Positions 37,161-47,214 of a DNA stretch of 64,000 nucleotides are shown here, in pieces. This DNA comes from Myxococcales bacterium. Lineage in GTDB: Bacteria > Myxococcota_A > Polyangia > Polyangiales > Ga0077539. The stretch is taken from assembly GCA_030652255.1 (NCBI GenBank), contig JAUSAZ010000004.1, positions 1-64,000 of the forward strand, read 5' to 3'. The notes under the pieces were generated by a model that saw nothing but the letters and a program-made list of their open reading frames with translations, did no database searches and was not told the origin of the DNA. The position numbers and the translations under genes are program-made. Positions within the stretch are counted from its first letter, which is position 1; every line of letters starts with the position of its first letter.

Positions 37161-38053
37161 GCCGCCCCCTCGGCGCGCAGCCAGCGCGCGACGTCCCGCG
37201 AGGTGGGGTCGACCGGCGCCAGCGGCACCCGCCACACGGCGTGCGGGCCCCGCGCGAAGACCTCCATCGCCGCGGCCGCGCCCTCGCTCGCGGCCTCGCG
37301 CGCCTCCAGCACGGACACCAGGGCGGCGGCGGCCCCGGCGAGCGCGCCGCCCGAAGCCGCGAGGGCGCGGGCGTCGGCGAGGCCCTCGCGCGAGAGCGGC
37401 AGCGGGACGCGGTTGACCACCACGCGGGCGACCTCCAGGCCCGGGTCGCGCGCGACCGACTCGCACAGCTCCAGGGTCTCTTCGAGCACGAGCCGCTCGG
37501 GGAGCGTGACCACCACGATGGACGCGCAGCCGGGCGCCACGAGCTCGCGCGCCACCCGGTCGCACAGCTCGAACATCGGCCCCGACGCCAGGAACTCCCG
37601 CCCCTGCTTCGCCGTGCGCAGCCACGCCACGGCGTGACCCGTCGCGGGCATGTCGACCACGACGCGCACGCCCGGCCGCGCGGCCACCACCTGCCGCACC
37701 GACTCCAGCATCGCGAGCTCCCGCACCGCGGGCGCCGCGCGCAGCAGCGGGCGCATGGCGAAGTTGCCCAGCGCGAGCTTCGCGAGCGTGGCCGACCCGA
37801 AGAGCGGCGTCGCGCCCCGCTGGATGGCCTCCGCGGGGGTGATCACCAGGTGCTCGACGCCCCGGTGCCCGGCCCCGAGCGCGCGCCGCCCGGACTCCCC
37901 GTCGCCGAACTCCACCAGCACCGCGCGCCCCCGGGTCTCGGCCTCGAGGGTGGCGAGCGCGGCGGCGACGGTGGTCTTCCCCACCCCCCCTTTGCCCATC
38001 ACCAGCACCGCGGGCGCGAGGCTGCGCGGCGGCGTGCGCGGCGGCGGGGTCAC
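37157..38053 (-). CDS. ArsA/Get3-like ATPase, second partner
   Basis: 298 residues with GTG start at 38053. The deviant Walker A MGKGGVGKTTVAAALAT begins near residue 18. The Asp/Thr-Gly-His motif VVVDMPATGHAVAWLRTAKQ lies near 130, and the Walker B-like VVVVTLPERLVLEE near 185. It is shorter than typical ArsA proteins. Like its neighbour it lacks the cysteines for arsenic binding, so a role in membrane-protein targeting, lipid metabolism or regulation is more likely. Its stop overlaps the next gene's start as GTGA, and its own start overlaps the stop of the upstream gene. The three genes are tightly coupled, which suggests a stable complex. Confidence 0.85.
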   Translation of the reverse strand: MTPPPRTPPRSLAPAVLVMGKGGVGKTTVAAALATLEAETRGRAVLVEFGDGESGRRALGAGHRGVEHLVITPAEAIQRGATPLFGSATLAKLALGNFAMRPLLRAAPAVRELAMLESVRQVVAARPGVRVVVDMPATGHAVAWLRTAKQGREFLASGPMFELCDRVARELVAPGCASIVVVTLPERLVLEETLELCESVARDPGLEVARVVVNRVPLPLSREGLADARALAASGGALAGAAAALVSVLEAREAASEGAAAAMEVFARGPHAVWRVPLAPVDPTSRDVARWLRAEGAA

Positions 38054-39117
38054 GCGTCGGGCCTCTCGGCCATGGCCTCCATCACCTCGTGCATCATCAG
38101 CACGTAGGCCGCGCGCACGAAGCGCACGTAGCGGGGCGAGTCGAGGCCCGAGGCGCGCACCAGCGCCTCGATGCCGTCGGCGCTGCGGTGCCAGGCGGCC
38201 GCGACGTCGACCAGGGTCCAGCGGCCGGTGGTGACGGGCGTGTCGCGGCGGTCGCGCGCGTCGGCCTCGGCGTCGAACCAGTCGTCCATCACCTGCACGA
38301 AGAGGGAGACGTCGTACATCCAGGCGCGGGCGCCCTCTCCCGCGTAGCGCACCACCGGGAAGAGCAGCCCGTCGATGGTGCCCTCGACCCCGGCGAGGCG
38401 GTGCCCGAGGCCCGACGGGTCGGGCTCGCCGAGCATCGCGCGCACCTCCGCGCGTATCCACCCCGTCACGCGCTCCATCGCCGCGTCGAAGGCCCCGCGG
38501 TCGGCCGGGTCGAGGCCCTCGGCCATGGCGACGGCGAGCGCGCGGGTGAGCGCGAGCGCGGGGCTGTCCGCGGGCGAGCGCCCGGCGATGACGGCCTCGA
38601 GGCGCGGGCCGCGCAGGGCGGGCGGGTCGTCCATGCAGTGGTCGAGCGCGTGGTCGACCACCACGATGAAGGCCGCGACCAGGGCGATGCTGCGCTGCTG
38701 CGCGGGGTAGGCGAAGCGCCCGAGGAGCTCCATCGCGCCGCGGCCGAGGAGGCCTAGCGCGGTCGGCGGCAGCGGGAGCAGGTTGCCGGCGCCGGTGACC
38801 ACGCGCACCAGCGGCGGCCGGCGGGGCGCGCACAGCAGGGCGGTGTACGGCGCGGAGGCGTAGAGGTCGCAGGCCCCGATGCGGAGCTTCTCCTCGAAGG
38901 CGGTGCCGCGCAGGGCGGGCCAGGTGGCGTCGATGAGGGGCTCGACGTGGAGGTCGAAGTGCCGCCGCGCGGTCGCCCGGATGCCCGCCGCGAGGTGGCG
39001 CACCGAGCGGTCGGGCTCGCCCATGAGCGCGCGCACCGCCGCGACCCGCTCGGCGCGCGGGGGCAGCGGGTCGACGGCGCGCGGGGCCGCGCGGGGGGGA
39101 GTCTCGAGGGGCGGCAT
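38050..39117 (-). CDS. Isoprenoid-synthase-fold-like protein, operon head
   Basis: About 355 residues, predicted all-alpha and cytoplasmic. Two Asp-rich motifs resemble the metal-diphosphate sites of all-alpha isoprenoid synthases: VVDHALDHCMDD near residue 158 and QVMDDWFDAEADARDRRD near 272, the second followed by TPVTTGRWT. The order and spacing suit squalene/phytoene- or polyprenyl-synthase-like proteins, but the first motif is not the strict DDxxD form, so activity is unproven. An alternative is a regulatory relative. It is the first of a three-gene operon with two ArsA/Get3-like ATPases, overlapping by GTGA. The start ATG at 39117 is uncertain because a GTG at 39171 is also open. Substrate and role unknown. 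Confidence 0.5.
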   Translation of the reverse strand: MPPLETPPRAAPRAVDPLPPRAERVAAVRALMGEPDRSVRHLAAGIRATARRHFDLHVEPLIDATWPALRGTAFEEKLRIGACDLYASAPYTALLCAPRRPPLVRVVTGAGNLLPLPPTALGLLGRGAMELLGRFAYPAQQRSIALVAAFIVVVDHALDHCMDDPPALRGPRLEAVIAGRSPADSPALALTRALAVAMAEGLDPADRGAFDAAMERVTGWIRAEVRAMLGEPDPSGLGHRLAGVEGTIDGLLFPVVRYAGEGARAWMYDVSLFVQVMDDWFDAEADARDRRDTPVTTGRWTLVDVAAAWHRSADGIEALVRASGLDSPRYVRFVRAAYVLMMHEVMEAMAERPDA

Positions 39118-39230
39118 CGGAGGAGTGGGAGGCCTTCGGCGCCCCGTCGGTGGCGCACCGCCCGGACGCACCCGGACGCGGCGCCGTTGAACGCCGTCCG
39201 CGGCGCGGCGTCAATGCGGCCGGCGCGGAA

Positions 39231-40214
39231 TCACCCCACCCAGCGGGTGAGCATCCCCGACGCGCCCGCGATGCCCCACGCGCCCAGCACCTCCGGGGCC
39301 GTGTGCCGCCCCTCCCGCACGCGCGCCCAGCTCAGCGCCACCGCGGCCAGCAGGAAGGGCCACGGCCCGCGGAACGACGTCGCCTGCAGCAGCGCCACGA
39401 CCCCGACGGGCACCGCGACGTGCCCGCTCACCTTGAGCCCCGCGACGGTGGAGGCTGCGACCAGCGCCGAGGCCAGGGCCCCCGCCGCGGCCACGAGGCG
39501 CACCGCCGCGGGGGCGTCGAGCGCGACCACCACCCCGTAGAGCGCCGTCGCGCAGAGCAGGGCTGCCAGGAGGAAGCGCGGCCGCTCGGCGCGCACGGAC
39601 ACGTCGCGGTCGCCGAACCATCCGCGGCGCAGCCCGAGCGCCCAGACCGCCGCGACGGGGGCGGCCGCCACGATGCCCAGGGCCGTCCAGCCGAGGGCCG
39701 CGGCGCCGTCGCCGAGGGCGCTGCGCAGCACGGCGTAGAGCCCGATGGGCCCGAGCGCCGCCGGGTGCAGGACCACCCCGAGCGCGCGCGCCACGGGGTA
39801 CCTCCGGCGGCGGTCGGCGGCGGCCCAGGCGACCATGCCGAGGCAGGCGCCCGCCACGTCGACGGCGAGGTCGAAGTACTCCTCGGGGCCCGGTCCGCGC
39901 CCGCGCGCCAGGGCCTGGGCGAGCTCCTGGGCGCCCGCCACCAGCAGGAAGGTCGCGCCCGCCGCGAGGGCCCGGCGTCGCATCCCGTCGCGCGGCGCGT
40001 CGAGGGCGTCGGCGGGAAACCACCGCCACGCGAGCAGCGCCGCGAGGGTGCCGTAGAGCAGGGCGTGCGCCACGAGGTGCGCCGGCTCGGTCTGGATGAG
40101 CCGCCCGAAGACCCCTTCGGGCCTCGGCGGGAAGCGCTCGAGCGCCAGGGCCGCGGTGATCAGCGTGAGCGACCACGCGCCGGCGAGCCAGGGTCTTCGC
40201 ATGGCCGACAGCAT
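39231..40214 (-). CDS. VanZ-like and PAP2-like membrane fusion
   Basis: 327 residues, about 9-10 hydrophobic helices. The first half resembles the VanZ-like family (AHLVAHALLYGTLAALLAWRW and EYFDLAVDVAGACLGMVAW), known from glycopeptide-resistance and cell-envelope proteins. The second half has PAP2-type phosphatase features: a DRDVSVRAERP stretch near 205 (in place of KxxxxxxRP), SGHVAVPVG and REGRHTAPEVLGAWGIAG near the end. These are the usual SGH and HxxxD-like sites, with Glu in the last position instead of Asp. It therefore may dephosphorylate a lipid such as undecaprenyl diphosphate. The fusion of the two domains is uncommon in my experience. Stands alone between the ArsA operon and a repeat lipoprotein. 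Confidence 0.65.
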   Translation of the reverse strand: MLSAMRRPWLAGAWSLTLITAALALERFPPRPEGVFGRLIQTEPAHLVAHALLYGTLAALLAWRWFPADALDAPRDGMRRRALAAGATFLLVAGAQELAQALARGRGPGPEEYFDLAVDVAGACLGMVAWAAADRRRRYPVARALGVVLHPAALGPIGLYAVLRSALGDGAAALGWTALGIVAAAPVAAVWALGLRRGWFGDRDVSVRAERPRFLLAALLCATALYGVVVALDAPAAVRLVAAAGALASALVAASTVAGLKVSGHVAVPVGVVALLQATSFRGPWPFLLAAVALSWARVREGRHTAPEVLGAWGIAGASGMLTRWVG

Positions 40215-40310
40215 GGGGGCGCGGCGGAGCAGGGGGTTAGGGTCGGCGCGGTGGATGGGCGGGGGCGGAGGGCGAGCGGTCCCGTAGCGGGGGCGTCCCG
40301 CGAGGGAAGC

Positions 40311-41219
40311 TCAGCGGGGCATCGGGACGGGCTGCGCGGTGATCTGCGCGGGGTCGATGGGGCGGCGGTAGATCGGCGGCATCGGGCCCTGGGGGGTGGT
40401 GGTGACACCGACGCCGACGGCCTGCGGGCGGGGGGCGTTGGGCGCGAGGGTGGGCGCCATGATCGTTCCGCCCGGGTTGGCGGTGACCCGTCCCCCCGCC
40501 GGGACGGCGACCCCCATGGTGCCGTTGGGCGCGCGGTAGGTGGGGTTCATCCCAGCGCCGGGGGCCGGGGCGGCCATGCCGGGCTGCACGCCGACGACCA
40601 CCGCGGAGCCAGGGCGGCCGGCGACGGGCATGGTGGGCGAGACGTTCATGCCGACGGGGTTGGCGCCGACGTTGACCCCGACGGCGGTCTGCGCGGGCCG
40701 CGCGACGCCGACGCCCATCGTGGGGCCGACGTTGACGCCCACCGCGGGCTGCGCGACGCCGACGCCCATCGTGGGACCGACCGCGTAGCCGGGCCGCGCG
40801 GGCTGGGCGACGCCGACGCCCATCGTGGGGCCGACGTTGACGCCCACCGCGGGCTGCGCGACGCCGACGCCGCCGCCGGTGTTGACGCCGACCGCGTAGC
40901 CGGGCTGCGTGGGCTGGGCGACGCCGACGTTGACCCCGACGCCGGGGTGCGCCGGGTGGGCGACCCCGACGCCGTAGCCGGGCTGCTGGACGCCGACCGC
41001 GACGCCGCCCGACCCGCCCCACGCCCCGCCACCGACGCCGACGCCGACGCCCGCGCCGTACGACGGCTGCGCGACCGCGGTGGCCTGCGCGGGCTGGGCG
41101 TACACGGCACCCTGGGCGGGCTGCGCGTAGACCGTGGACTGCGCCGGGACCGTGTGGACGGTGCAGCCGACGGGTACCGCGAAGGACAGGACGAGGAGGA
41201 CGCGGGGGACGCTACGCAT
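40311..41219 (-). CDS. Gly/Val repeat lipoprotein
   Basis: 302 residues. The signal peptide ends in a lipobox LSFAVPVGC (Cys19). The rest is low-complexity with imperfect repeats of VGVNVGPTMGVGVAQPA and PGYAVG. A first segment has TVYAQPAQG and AVYAQPAQA repeats. The composition (Gly, Val, Pro, Ala, Gln) is typical of elastic or disordered surface proteins. Nothing enzymatic. GGAG lies 8 bases before the ATG. The repetitive DNA makes it prone to length variation. Function unknown. Confidence 0.75.
   Translation of the reverse strand: MRSVPRVLLVLSFAVPVGCTVHTVPAQSTVYAQPAQGAVYAQPAQATAVAQPSYGAGVGVGVGGGAWGGSGGVAVGVQQPGYGVGVAHPAHPGVGVNVGVAQPTQPGYAVGVNTGGGVGVAQPAVGVNVGPTMGVGVAQPARPGYAVGPTMGVGVAQPAVGVNVGPTMGVGVARPAQTAVGVNVGANPVGMNVSPTMPVAGRPGSAVVVGVQPGMAAPAPGAGMNPTYRAPNGTMGVAVPAGGRVTANPGGTIMAPTLAPNAPRPQAVGVGVTTTPQGPMPPIYRRPIDPAQITAQPVPMPR
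40660..40960 (-). repeat. Tandem coding repeat in Gly/Val lipoprotein
   Basis: Imperfect units containing GACGCCGACGCCCATCGTGG and neighbouring codons recur on the plus strand (minus-strand coding), encoding PTMGVGVAQPA-type units four or more times. They cover about 300 bases of the lipoprotein gene. Slippage could change the number of repeats. Confidence 0.65.
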
Positions 41220-41322
41220 GGTTGGACTCCGGGTTCGATTCACTACTGCGGGGAGCAGCCGAGCATAACCGACGTGCGCACCCGGGGTGGATGTTCACCG
41301 GATTCTGCAGCGGGGAGAATTG

Positions 41323-42293
<971 letters not shown>

Positions 42294-42297
<4 letters not shown>

Positions 42298-43307
42298 GTG
42301 CCCTCCAGGTGGCAGCGCGACTGGCGCCGGGCGTCGAGGTCGGCGCGCTCTCCCCGCACCTCCTGCGCGGCGGCCACGCGGTAGAGCGGCGGCTCCTGCT
42401 CGGCGCAGAGCGCGAAGGCCTGGTCGCAGCGGTCGCGGAAGCGGCACCCCGTCGGCAGCCGCCTCAGGTCGGGCACCATGCCCGGGATGGTCGGCAGCCG
42501 CCGCGCCCCGAGGTTGTCGCCGTAGCTCGGCACCGAGCGCAGCAGCCCCTGGGTGTACGGGTGCCGCGGGTCGGCGAAGAGCTCCGCGACCGGGGCGCGC
42601 TCCACCACCCGGCCCGCGTACATCACCACCACGTCCTCGGCGAACTCCGCCACCAGCCCGAGGTCGTGCGTGATGAGCAGCACCGCCATGTTGAGCCGCG
42701 CGCGCAGGTCGCGCAGCAGCTCGATGATCTGCGCCTGGATGGTCACGTCGAGGGCCGTCGTGGGCTCGTCGGCGATGAGCAGCCGGGGCTCGCACGCGAG
42801 GGCCATGGCGATCATCACCCGCTGCCGCATGCCGCCGGAGAGCTGGTGGGGGTAGGCCCCGGCGCGCTCGCCGGGGGAGGGAATACCCACCTGGGTAAGG
42901 AGATCGACCGCGCGCTCCCACGCGGCGCGGCGCGAGAGGGCGCGGTGCAGGATGAGCACCTCCGCGATCTGGTCGCCCACCGTGTACACGGGGTTGAGCG
43001 AGCTCATGGGCTCCTGGAAGATCATCCCGATGCGGGCGCCGCGCACCTTGCGCATCTCGCGCTCGGAGAGCCCGAGGAGGTCGCTGCCCTCGAAGCGGAT
43101 CTCCCCACCCGCGATGCGCCCGGGCGACTGGATGAGCCGGAGGATGGAAAGTGAGGTCACGCTCTTGCCGCAGCCCGACTCGCCGACGAGTCCGAGGGCG
43201 CCGCCCGGCGCGAGGTCGAAGGACACGTCGTCGACGGCGCGGAGCCTGCCCTCGTCGGTCGCGAATTCCGTGCAGAGGTGACGGATGGAGAGCAGCGGTT
43301 CGGTCAC
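42294..43307 (-). CDS. oppD: OppD-like peptide ABC transporter ATPase
   Basis: 337 residues. ATPase partner of the OppF-like protein. Walker [18 protein letters not shown] near 45, Q-loop [13 protein letters not shown], signature [15 protein letters not shown], Walker [15 protein letters not shown]-loop ITHDLG and the C-terminal extension [14 protein letters not shown] are present. GTG start at 43307 chosen by alignment of the first strand (LLSIRHL), with no good Shine-Dalgarno. It overlaps the OppF gene by GTGA. Permeases OppB/OppC and a solute-binding protein are absent from the window. The ATPases may serve more than one permease. Confidence 0.92.
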
Positions 43308-43410
43308 GTGGGCGACGCGGAAGATAGACCATCTCCCCGACCGCGCGATGGGCGATTGCGATGCTGCGGACCGGCGACGAACTCGGCTACCATGCGAGCC
43401 TGGAGTTGCG

Positions 43411-45363
43411 TTGACCGAGACGAGCGACAGCACCGAGATCCGCACCGTGCAGCGCGTGGTGGTGGTGCTGTCCCCGGAGGACGGCGCGCTCATCGACGCC
43501 CTGCGCGCGGCGCGCTACCTCGTGGTCTCGGCCACGGCCGAGCGGCTCGACGAGGTGGCGCTCGCCGAGCGGGCCCGGCTGGTGGTGGTCGACGAGGCGG
43601 TCCCCGGGGTGCTGGAGGCCGTCGTGCGGCTGCGGCGCCGGGGCCCGGTGCCGGTGGTGCTGCTCGGGGTCGGCGCGGAGGTCGGGGCGCGGGCGCTCAA
43701 GTCCGGCGCGGACGTCATCCTCCCGCGGCCGGTGTCGCCCGAGTCGCTGGTCGAGCTCCTCGGGTCGATGGTGACCACGGCCTTTCCGAGCGCCCCGCCG
43801 CCGCCGCCGGCCCGCCGTCGCTCGTCGATCACCGACCCGAAGCTCCGCGCGCTCGCGCCCCCGAGCTTCGCGAAGATCGAGACCCCGGTGCCGCGCCGGC
43901 CGCCGCCGCTCACCCCGCCGCCCAGCGCCGCGCTGTCGAGCATGCCCGTGGTGACCATGACCACGTCGACGATCCCGCCCCTGGGCGTGCCCGGCGACGG
44001 GGCGCTGTCGACGGTCCAGGCGTGGCTCGCGGAGACCCCGTCGGGCCTCGACGACGCCACCTCGTGGGCCCCGCCGGACGTCACCCAGGAGGTCGAAGAG
44101 ACCCTGCGGCGCGCGCTGAGCGTGGTGGGCGGCGACCCGGCCTCGCTCGAGCTCACCGCGGCGGGCGACGACTCGCTCGACGAGCTGGTGCCCCCGGAGC
44201 TGCTCGAGCCCCTCGAGGGCGCCCTCGACGACGACGACGACGCGCGGCGCGAGGGCGTGTCGGTCACGGCGGGCGCTGGCCCCGGCGCCCGCGGGGCGGC
44301 CGAGCGCCGGGCGCCGCGCGAGGGCGTCGAGGCGGCGCCGGTGGTGCCGCTGCCGGTGGACGGCGACGCGCGCCTCGCGGGGCGGCTCGATCGCTTCGGC
44401 CTGGGTCCGCTGCTCAGCGCGGCGTGGCGGGTGCGGGCCACCGGCGACATCGTGCTGCGCGAGGGCGCGCGGGAGTGGCAGCTCGCGGTGGCCAACGGTC
44501 ACCTGCTGTCGCTGCACAGCAGCCAGGCCGACGAGCAGGTGGGGCCCCTCTTCGCGCGCCTCGGGTTCGTCCCGCAGGAGGCGGCGCGCTTCGCCGCGGT
44601 GCCGCTCGACGTGGGCCCGCGGGGCGCGGCGCTGCTCGCGGCGCAGGGCTACGTGGCCGCCGACGCCCTGGTCGCGATGCTCGGGCGGGCCGCGCAGGAG
44701 GTGGCCTTCGACCTGCTGTGCCTCGACCCCTTCACCTGGGAGATCCGGCCGCGCAGCACGGCGCTGAGCATCCCCTTCCCGACGCGCGCCCTCGACGCGC
44801 TGCTGGTCAACGCGGCGCGCGCGCGCATCGAGCCGGCGGTGGCGTACCAGCTCCTCGGCGGCGACGGCACCGAGCTCTCGCTCCGGGGCGACGGCGCGGC
44901 GCTCTCGACGCTGCCGCTCCAGCCCAACGAGCGCGTGGCGGCGCTCGCGGCCCGCAAGACCGACCTGGCCGCCCTGGTGCGGGCCCACGGCGACGCGGCG
45001 CTCCCGGCGATGGTGGCGCTGCACTGGCTACAGCTGCTGCGGGTGGAGGGCCTGGCGCACGCGCTGGCCGACGCGCAGGTGCCGCCGGGGCCCGAGCGCA
45101 CCCGGCTGCGGGCGCTGGTGGAGGCGGCCACGCGGCACGACCTGCTGGTGGTGCTCGGGGTGAGCGCGTGGGCGACGCGGCGCGCGGCGCAGTCGGCGCT
45201 GGAGGTGCGGCGCTCGGAGGTCGACACCATCCGCGCGCGCTTCGTCGTGAGCGAGGCGCTCTCGCCCGTGTACGCGGCCCTCGACGAGGCGGCCAAGCTG
45301 CTCGCGGCGACGGGCGCGTGGGAGCGCTACGTGTCGGCGCTGCGGGTGGTCGACCGGTCGTGA
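43411..45363 (+). CDS. Receiver-like and DUF4388 (PATAN)-like signalling protein
   Basis: 650 residues from a TTG start with GGAG 5 bases upstream. Residues about 10-115 form a receiver-like fold ([25 protein letters not shown] with the acceptor-site Asp, and [10 protein letters not shown]). The usual acidic pair is degenerate and the conserved Lys is Arg, so phosphorylation is doubtful. A Pro/Ser/Thr linker follows, then a DUF4388 (PATAN)-like part near 325-470: [20 protein letters not shown] and [20 protein letters not shown]. The C-terminal 70 residues ([19 protein letters not shown]) resemble a degenerate J-domain. Such proteins are frequent in Myxococcota, often tied to motility and signalling. 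It is followed closely by a cNMP-like gene. Target unknown. Confidence 0.75.
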   Translation: MTETSDSTEIRTVQRVVVVLSPEDGALIDALRAARYLVVSATAERLDEVALAERARLVVVDEAVPGVLEAVVRLRRRGPVPVVLLGVGAEVGARALKSGADVILPRPVSPESLVELLGSMVTTAFPSAPPPPPARRRSSITDPKLRALAPPSFAKIETPVPRRPPPLTPPPSAALSSMPVVTMTTSTIPPLGVPGDGALSTVQAWLAETPSGLDDATSWAPPDVTQEVEETLRRALSVVGGDPASLELTAAGDDSLDELVPPELLEPLEGALDDDDDARREGVSVTAGAGPGARGAAERRAPREGVEAAPVVPLPVDGDARLAGRLDRFGLGPLLSAAWRVRATGDIVLREGAREWQLAVANGHLLSLHSSQADEQVGPLFARLGFVPQEAARFAAVPLDVGPRGAALLAAQGYVAADALVAMLGRAAQEVAFDLLCLDPFTWEIRPRSTALSIPFPTRALDALLVNAARARIEPAVAYQLLGGDGTELSLRGDGAALSTLPLQPNERVAALAARKTDLAALVRAHGDAALPAMVALHWLQLLRVEGLAHALADAQVPPGPERTRLRALVEAATRHDLLVVLGVSAWATRRAAQSALEVRRSEVDTIRARFVVSEALSPVYAALDEAAKLLAATGAWERYVSALRVVDRS

Positions 45364-45405
45364 TGTTGTGGTCCCCGGCCGCGGGGGTGTAGCTACACCG
45401 CTACG

Positions 45406-46689
45406 ATGGGAACGGATCAGCAGGGCGAGTCCACCCCGGAGTCGGAAGCCGCCGAGGAGGCCGACTGGGCGCTCGCCACCGCCGAGAAGCTCCAGGCGCG
45501 GGGCGACCTCGACGGGGCGCGCACGTGGTTCCGCCGCGCGGCCGAGCACCTGATGGACGCCGGCCTCGATGACCGCGCCCTCGTGGTCGCCAAGCAGGTC
45601 GCCGCGCTCTCCGAGCTGCCCCCCGCGCCGACGACCCCGCCGCCGCCCGTGACCGCCGCCCCGCCGCCGGTCCCCACCGCCCCGCCGCCGGTCCCCGCGC
45701 CGCCGTCTCCTCCCGCGCCGCCGCCGTCGCCTCCCGCTGCGGCCGTCGTCCCGGCGCCAGAGGCCCCCGCGCCCTTCGTGGTGCCCCCTCCGCCGCCCTC
45801 CACGCGGGTCTACTCCTCGGCGCCGTCGGGCGCGTCTCCCGCTGCGGCCCTCACGCTCCCGGTGGTGCAGGTCCACGTCGCCTTCGACCCCGCCCGGGCG
45901 GCCGCCGCGGAGGCCGTCGCCGCGCTGCTCGTCGCGCTGCCGCTCTTCGCCGACCTCTCCCCCGAGCGGGTGCGCTCGCTCGCCCGGGAGAGCGTCGTGG
46001 TGCCCCTGCACGCGGGCAGCGACCTCCCGCTGCCGCCCCCGGGCGACGCGTCCGCCCCGGGGCCGCTGTGGGTCCTCACCGAGGGCCACGCGCAGCTTAC
46101 CGTGGCGGGTATTCCCGTGGGCGGGCTCCTCGGCCCCGGCGACTTCGTCGGCGAGCTGTCGGCGTACTTCGAGAGCGGGTGCCTCTACCGGGCCGAGGTG
46201 CGCGGCGAGGGCCGGGCGCTCTGCGTCGCACCGACGGTGGCGCAGGCCCTCGCGCGGCAGTACGAGGGCCTGCGCGCGGCCCTGGAGGAGTGCGGCTGGG
46301 AGCGGTCGTTCGCGGCGCTCGGGCACGCGTCGTCGCTGCTGGCGGGCATCGACCCGGCGCTGCGGGCCGCCCTCTACGCGCGCTTCGAGCCGGTGCAGCT
46401 CGGGCCCGGCGAGGCGCTGCTCAGCGAGGGCGAGGCCGCGGGGTGGGTGTGGCTCATCGCCGCCGGGAGCGTCGAGCGCTACGGCGGCGCGCTCGGGGCG
46501 CGGGTGCAGCGCGCGGGCGCGGGCGCCGCGGTGGGGGTGGCCTCGGCCTGGGACGACACGCCGAGCGGGGCGAGCGTTCGGGCGCGGCGCACGACGCTGG
46601 CGGCGCGGGTGCGGGCCGACGCGTTTCGCGCGATGGCGGCCGAGGCGCCGGGGCTGAAGGCGGCCCGGTCGCGCGCGGACGTGTGGTGA
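45406..46689 (+). CDS. Cyclic-nucleotide-binding-like protein with helical N-terminus
   Basis: 427 residues. Residues about 15-65 form a TPR-like helical hairpin (ADWALATAEKLQARGDLDGA, TWFRRAAEHLMDAGLDDRAL). A long Pro/Ala linker spans 68-140. Two cNMP-binding-like beta-barrels follow at about 165-290 (LPLFADLSPERVRSLA, GGLLGPGDFVGELSAYFE) and 305-410 (LLAGIDPALRAALYARFEPVQLG, AAGWVWLIAAGSVERYG). The usual phosphate-binding Arg motif GELAxxxxxxRxA reads GELSAYFESGCLYRAE in the first, so nucleotide binding is uncertain. It has no DNA-binding domain, thus a scaffold role is possible. Starts 42 bases after the receiver/DUF4388 gene, probably one operon. Confidence 0.75.
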   Translation: MGTDQQGESTPESEAAEEADWALATAEKLQARGDLDGARTWFRRAAEHLMDAGLDDRALVVAKQVAALSELPPAPTTPPPPVTAAPPPVPTAPPPVPAPPSPPAPPPSPPAAAVVPAPEAPAPFVVPPPPPSTRVYSSAPSGASPAAALTLPVVQVHVAFDPARAAAAEAVAALLVALPLFADLSPERVRSLARESVVVPLHAGSDLPLPPPGDASAPGPLWVLTEGHAQLTVAGIPVGGLLGPGDFVGELSAYFESGCLYRAEVRGEGRALCVAPTVAQALARQYEGLRAALEECGWERSFAALGHASSLLAGIDPALRAALYARFEPVQLGPGEALLSEGEAAGWVWLIAAGSVERYGGALGARVQRAGAGAAVGVASAWDDTPSGASVRARRTTLAARVRADAFRAMAAEAPGLKAARSRADVW

Positions 46690-46705
46690 CCCGCGCGGGC
46701 GCCCG

Positions 46706-47146
46706 TCAGGCGCCGCGCAGGGCCTTGAGGACGATGACGCACAGCACGGCGAGCGCCGCGGTGACCAGCACGCCGAGCTGGAGCACCCGCATCTGCGGGG
46801 CGACGCCGTCGGTGCGCCCGGCGGCCGCGGCGGCGCGCACCCGGGCGCCGAGCACGAAGTGCAGCGCGAGCATCACCAGCGCCAGCGTGAACTTCCCGTG
46901 GAACCACCCGAAGCGGAAGTACGCCCCCTTCGCGGCGGCGATCATGCCGAAGCCCGCGAGGGTGGCGATGCCCATCCACGGCGACGCGACGCCGCGGTAG
47001 ATGCGCCGGGCCAGCGCGGCGAGCTTCGCCTGGACGGCGGGCTCCTCGCCCGCGCCGGCGGTGATCACCCGGGTGATGCTCACGAGGCTGCCGATCCAGA
47101 GCAGCAGGGAGAGCACGTGCGTCGCGAGGAGGATCGTCAGCAGCAT
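46706..47146 (-). CDS. HemJ/CopD-like four-helix membrane protein
   Basis: 146 residues with four hydrophobic helices: LTILLATHVLSLLLWIGSLV, SPWMGIATLAGFGMIAA, GKFTLALVMLALHFVLGA and QLGVLVTAALAVLCVIVL. His residues in helix 1 (ATHVLSLLLWIG), FGWFHGKFT and ALHFVLG resemble the conserved heme-binding pattern of HemJ (protoporphyrinogen oxidase) and the related CopD family. It may be HemJ, but key C-terminal motifs of that family (NExP) are missing, so only membership of the broader group is safe. ATG at 47146 is preferred; a longer start at 47182 would add an Arg-rich extension. It stands alone on this strand. Confidence 0.6.
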   Translation of the reverse strand: MLLTILLATHVLSLLLWIGSLVSITRVITAGAGEEPAVQAKLAALARRIYRGVASPWMGIATLAGFGMIAAAKGAYFRFGWFHGKFTLALVMLALHFVLGARVRAAAAAGRTDGVAPQMRVLQLGVLVTAALAVLCVIVLKALRGA

Positions 47147-47175
47147 GCGCCGGGGGATAGACGCTCGGCTCCGCG

Positions 47176-47205
47176 ATGACAAGCGCCCGGCGGACTGTGT
47201 AGGGT
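47176..47205 (+). promoter_or_regulatory. Candidate promoter and leaderless start before the LivJ-like gene
   Basis: ATGACA at 47176-47181 and TAGGGT at 47200-47205 with 18-base spacing lie before the GTG at 47215. The predicted start site would fall within a few bases of the initiation codon, so the mRNA may be leaderless. Confidence 0.35.
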
Positions 47206-47214
47206 GCGCGCCCC

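Noticed and set aside
36060..38053. Arsenite efflux (arsAB) operon
   Set aside because: ATPases lack the metal-binding cysteines, and no ArsB, ArsC or ArsR is nearby. Get3-like pairs fit better.
40660..40960. Possible CRISPR array
   Set aside because: The repeats are in-frame coding units with no unique spacers, so they are a protein repeat.
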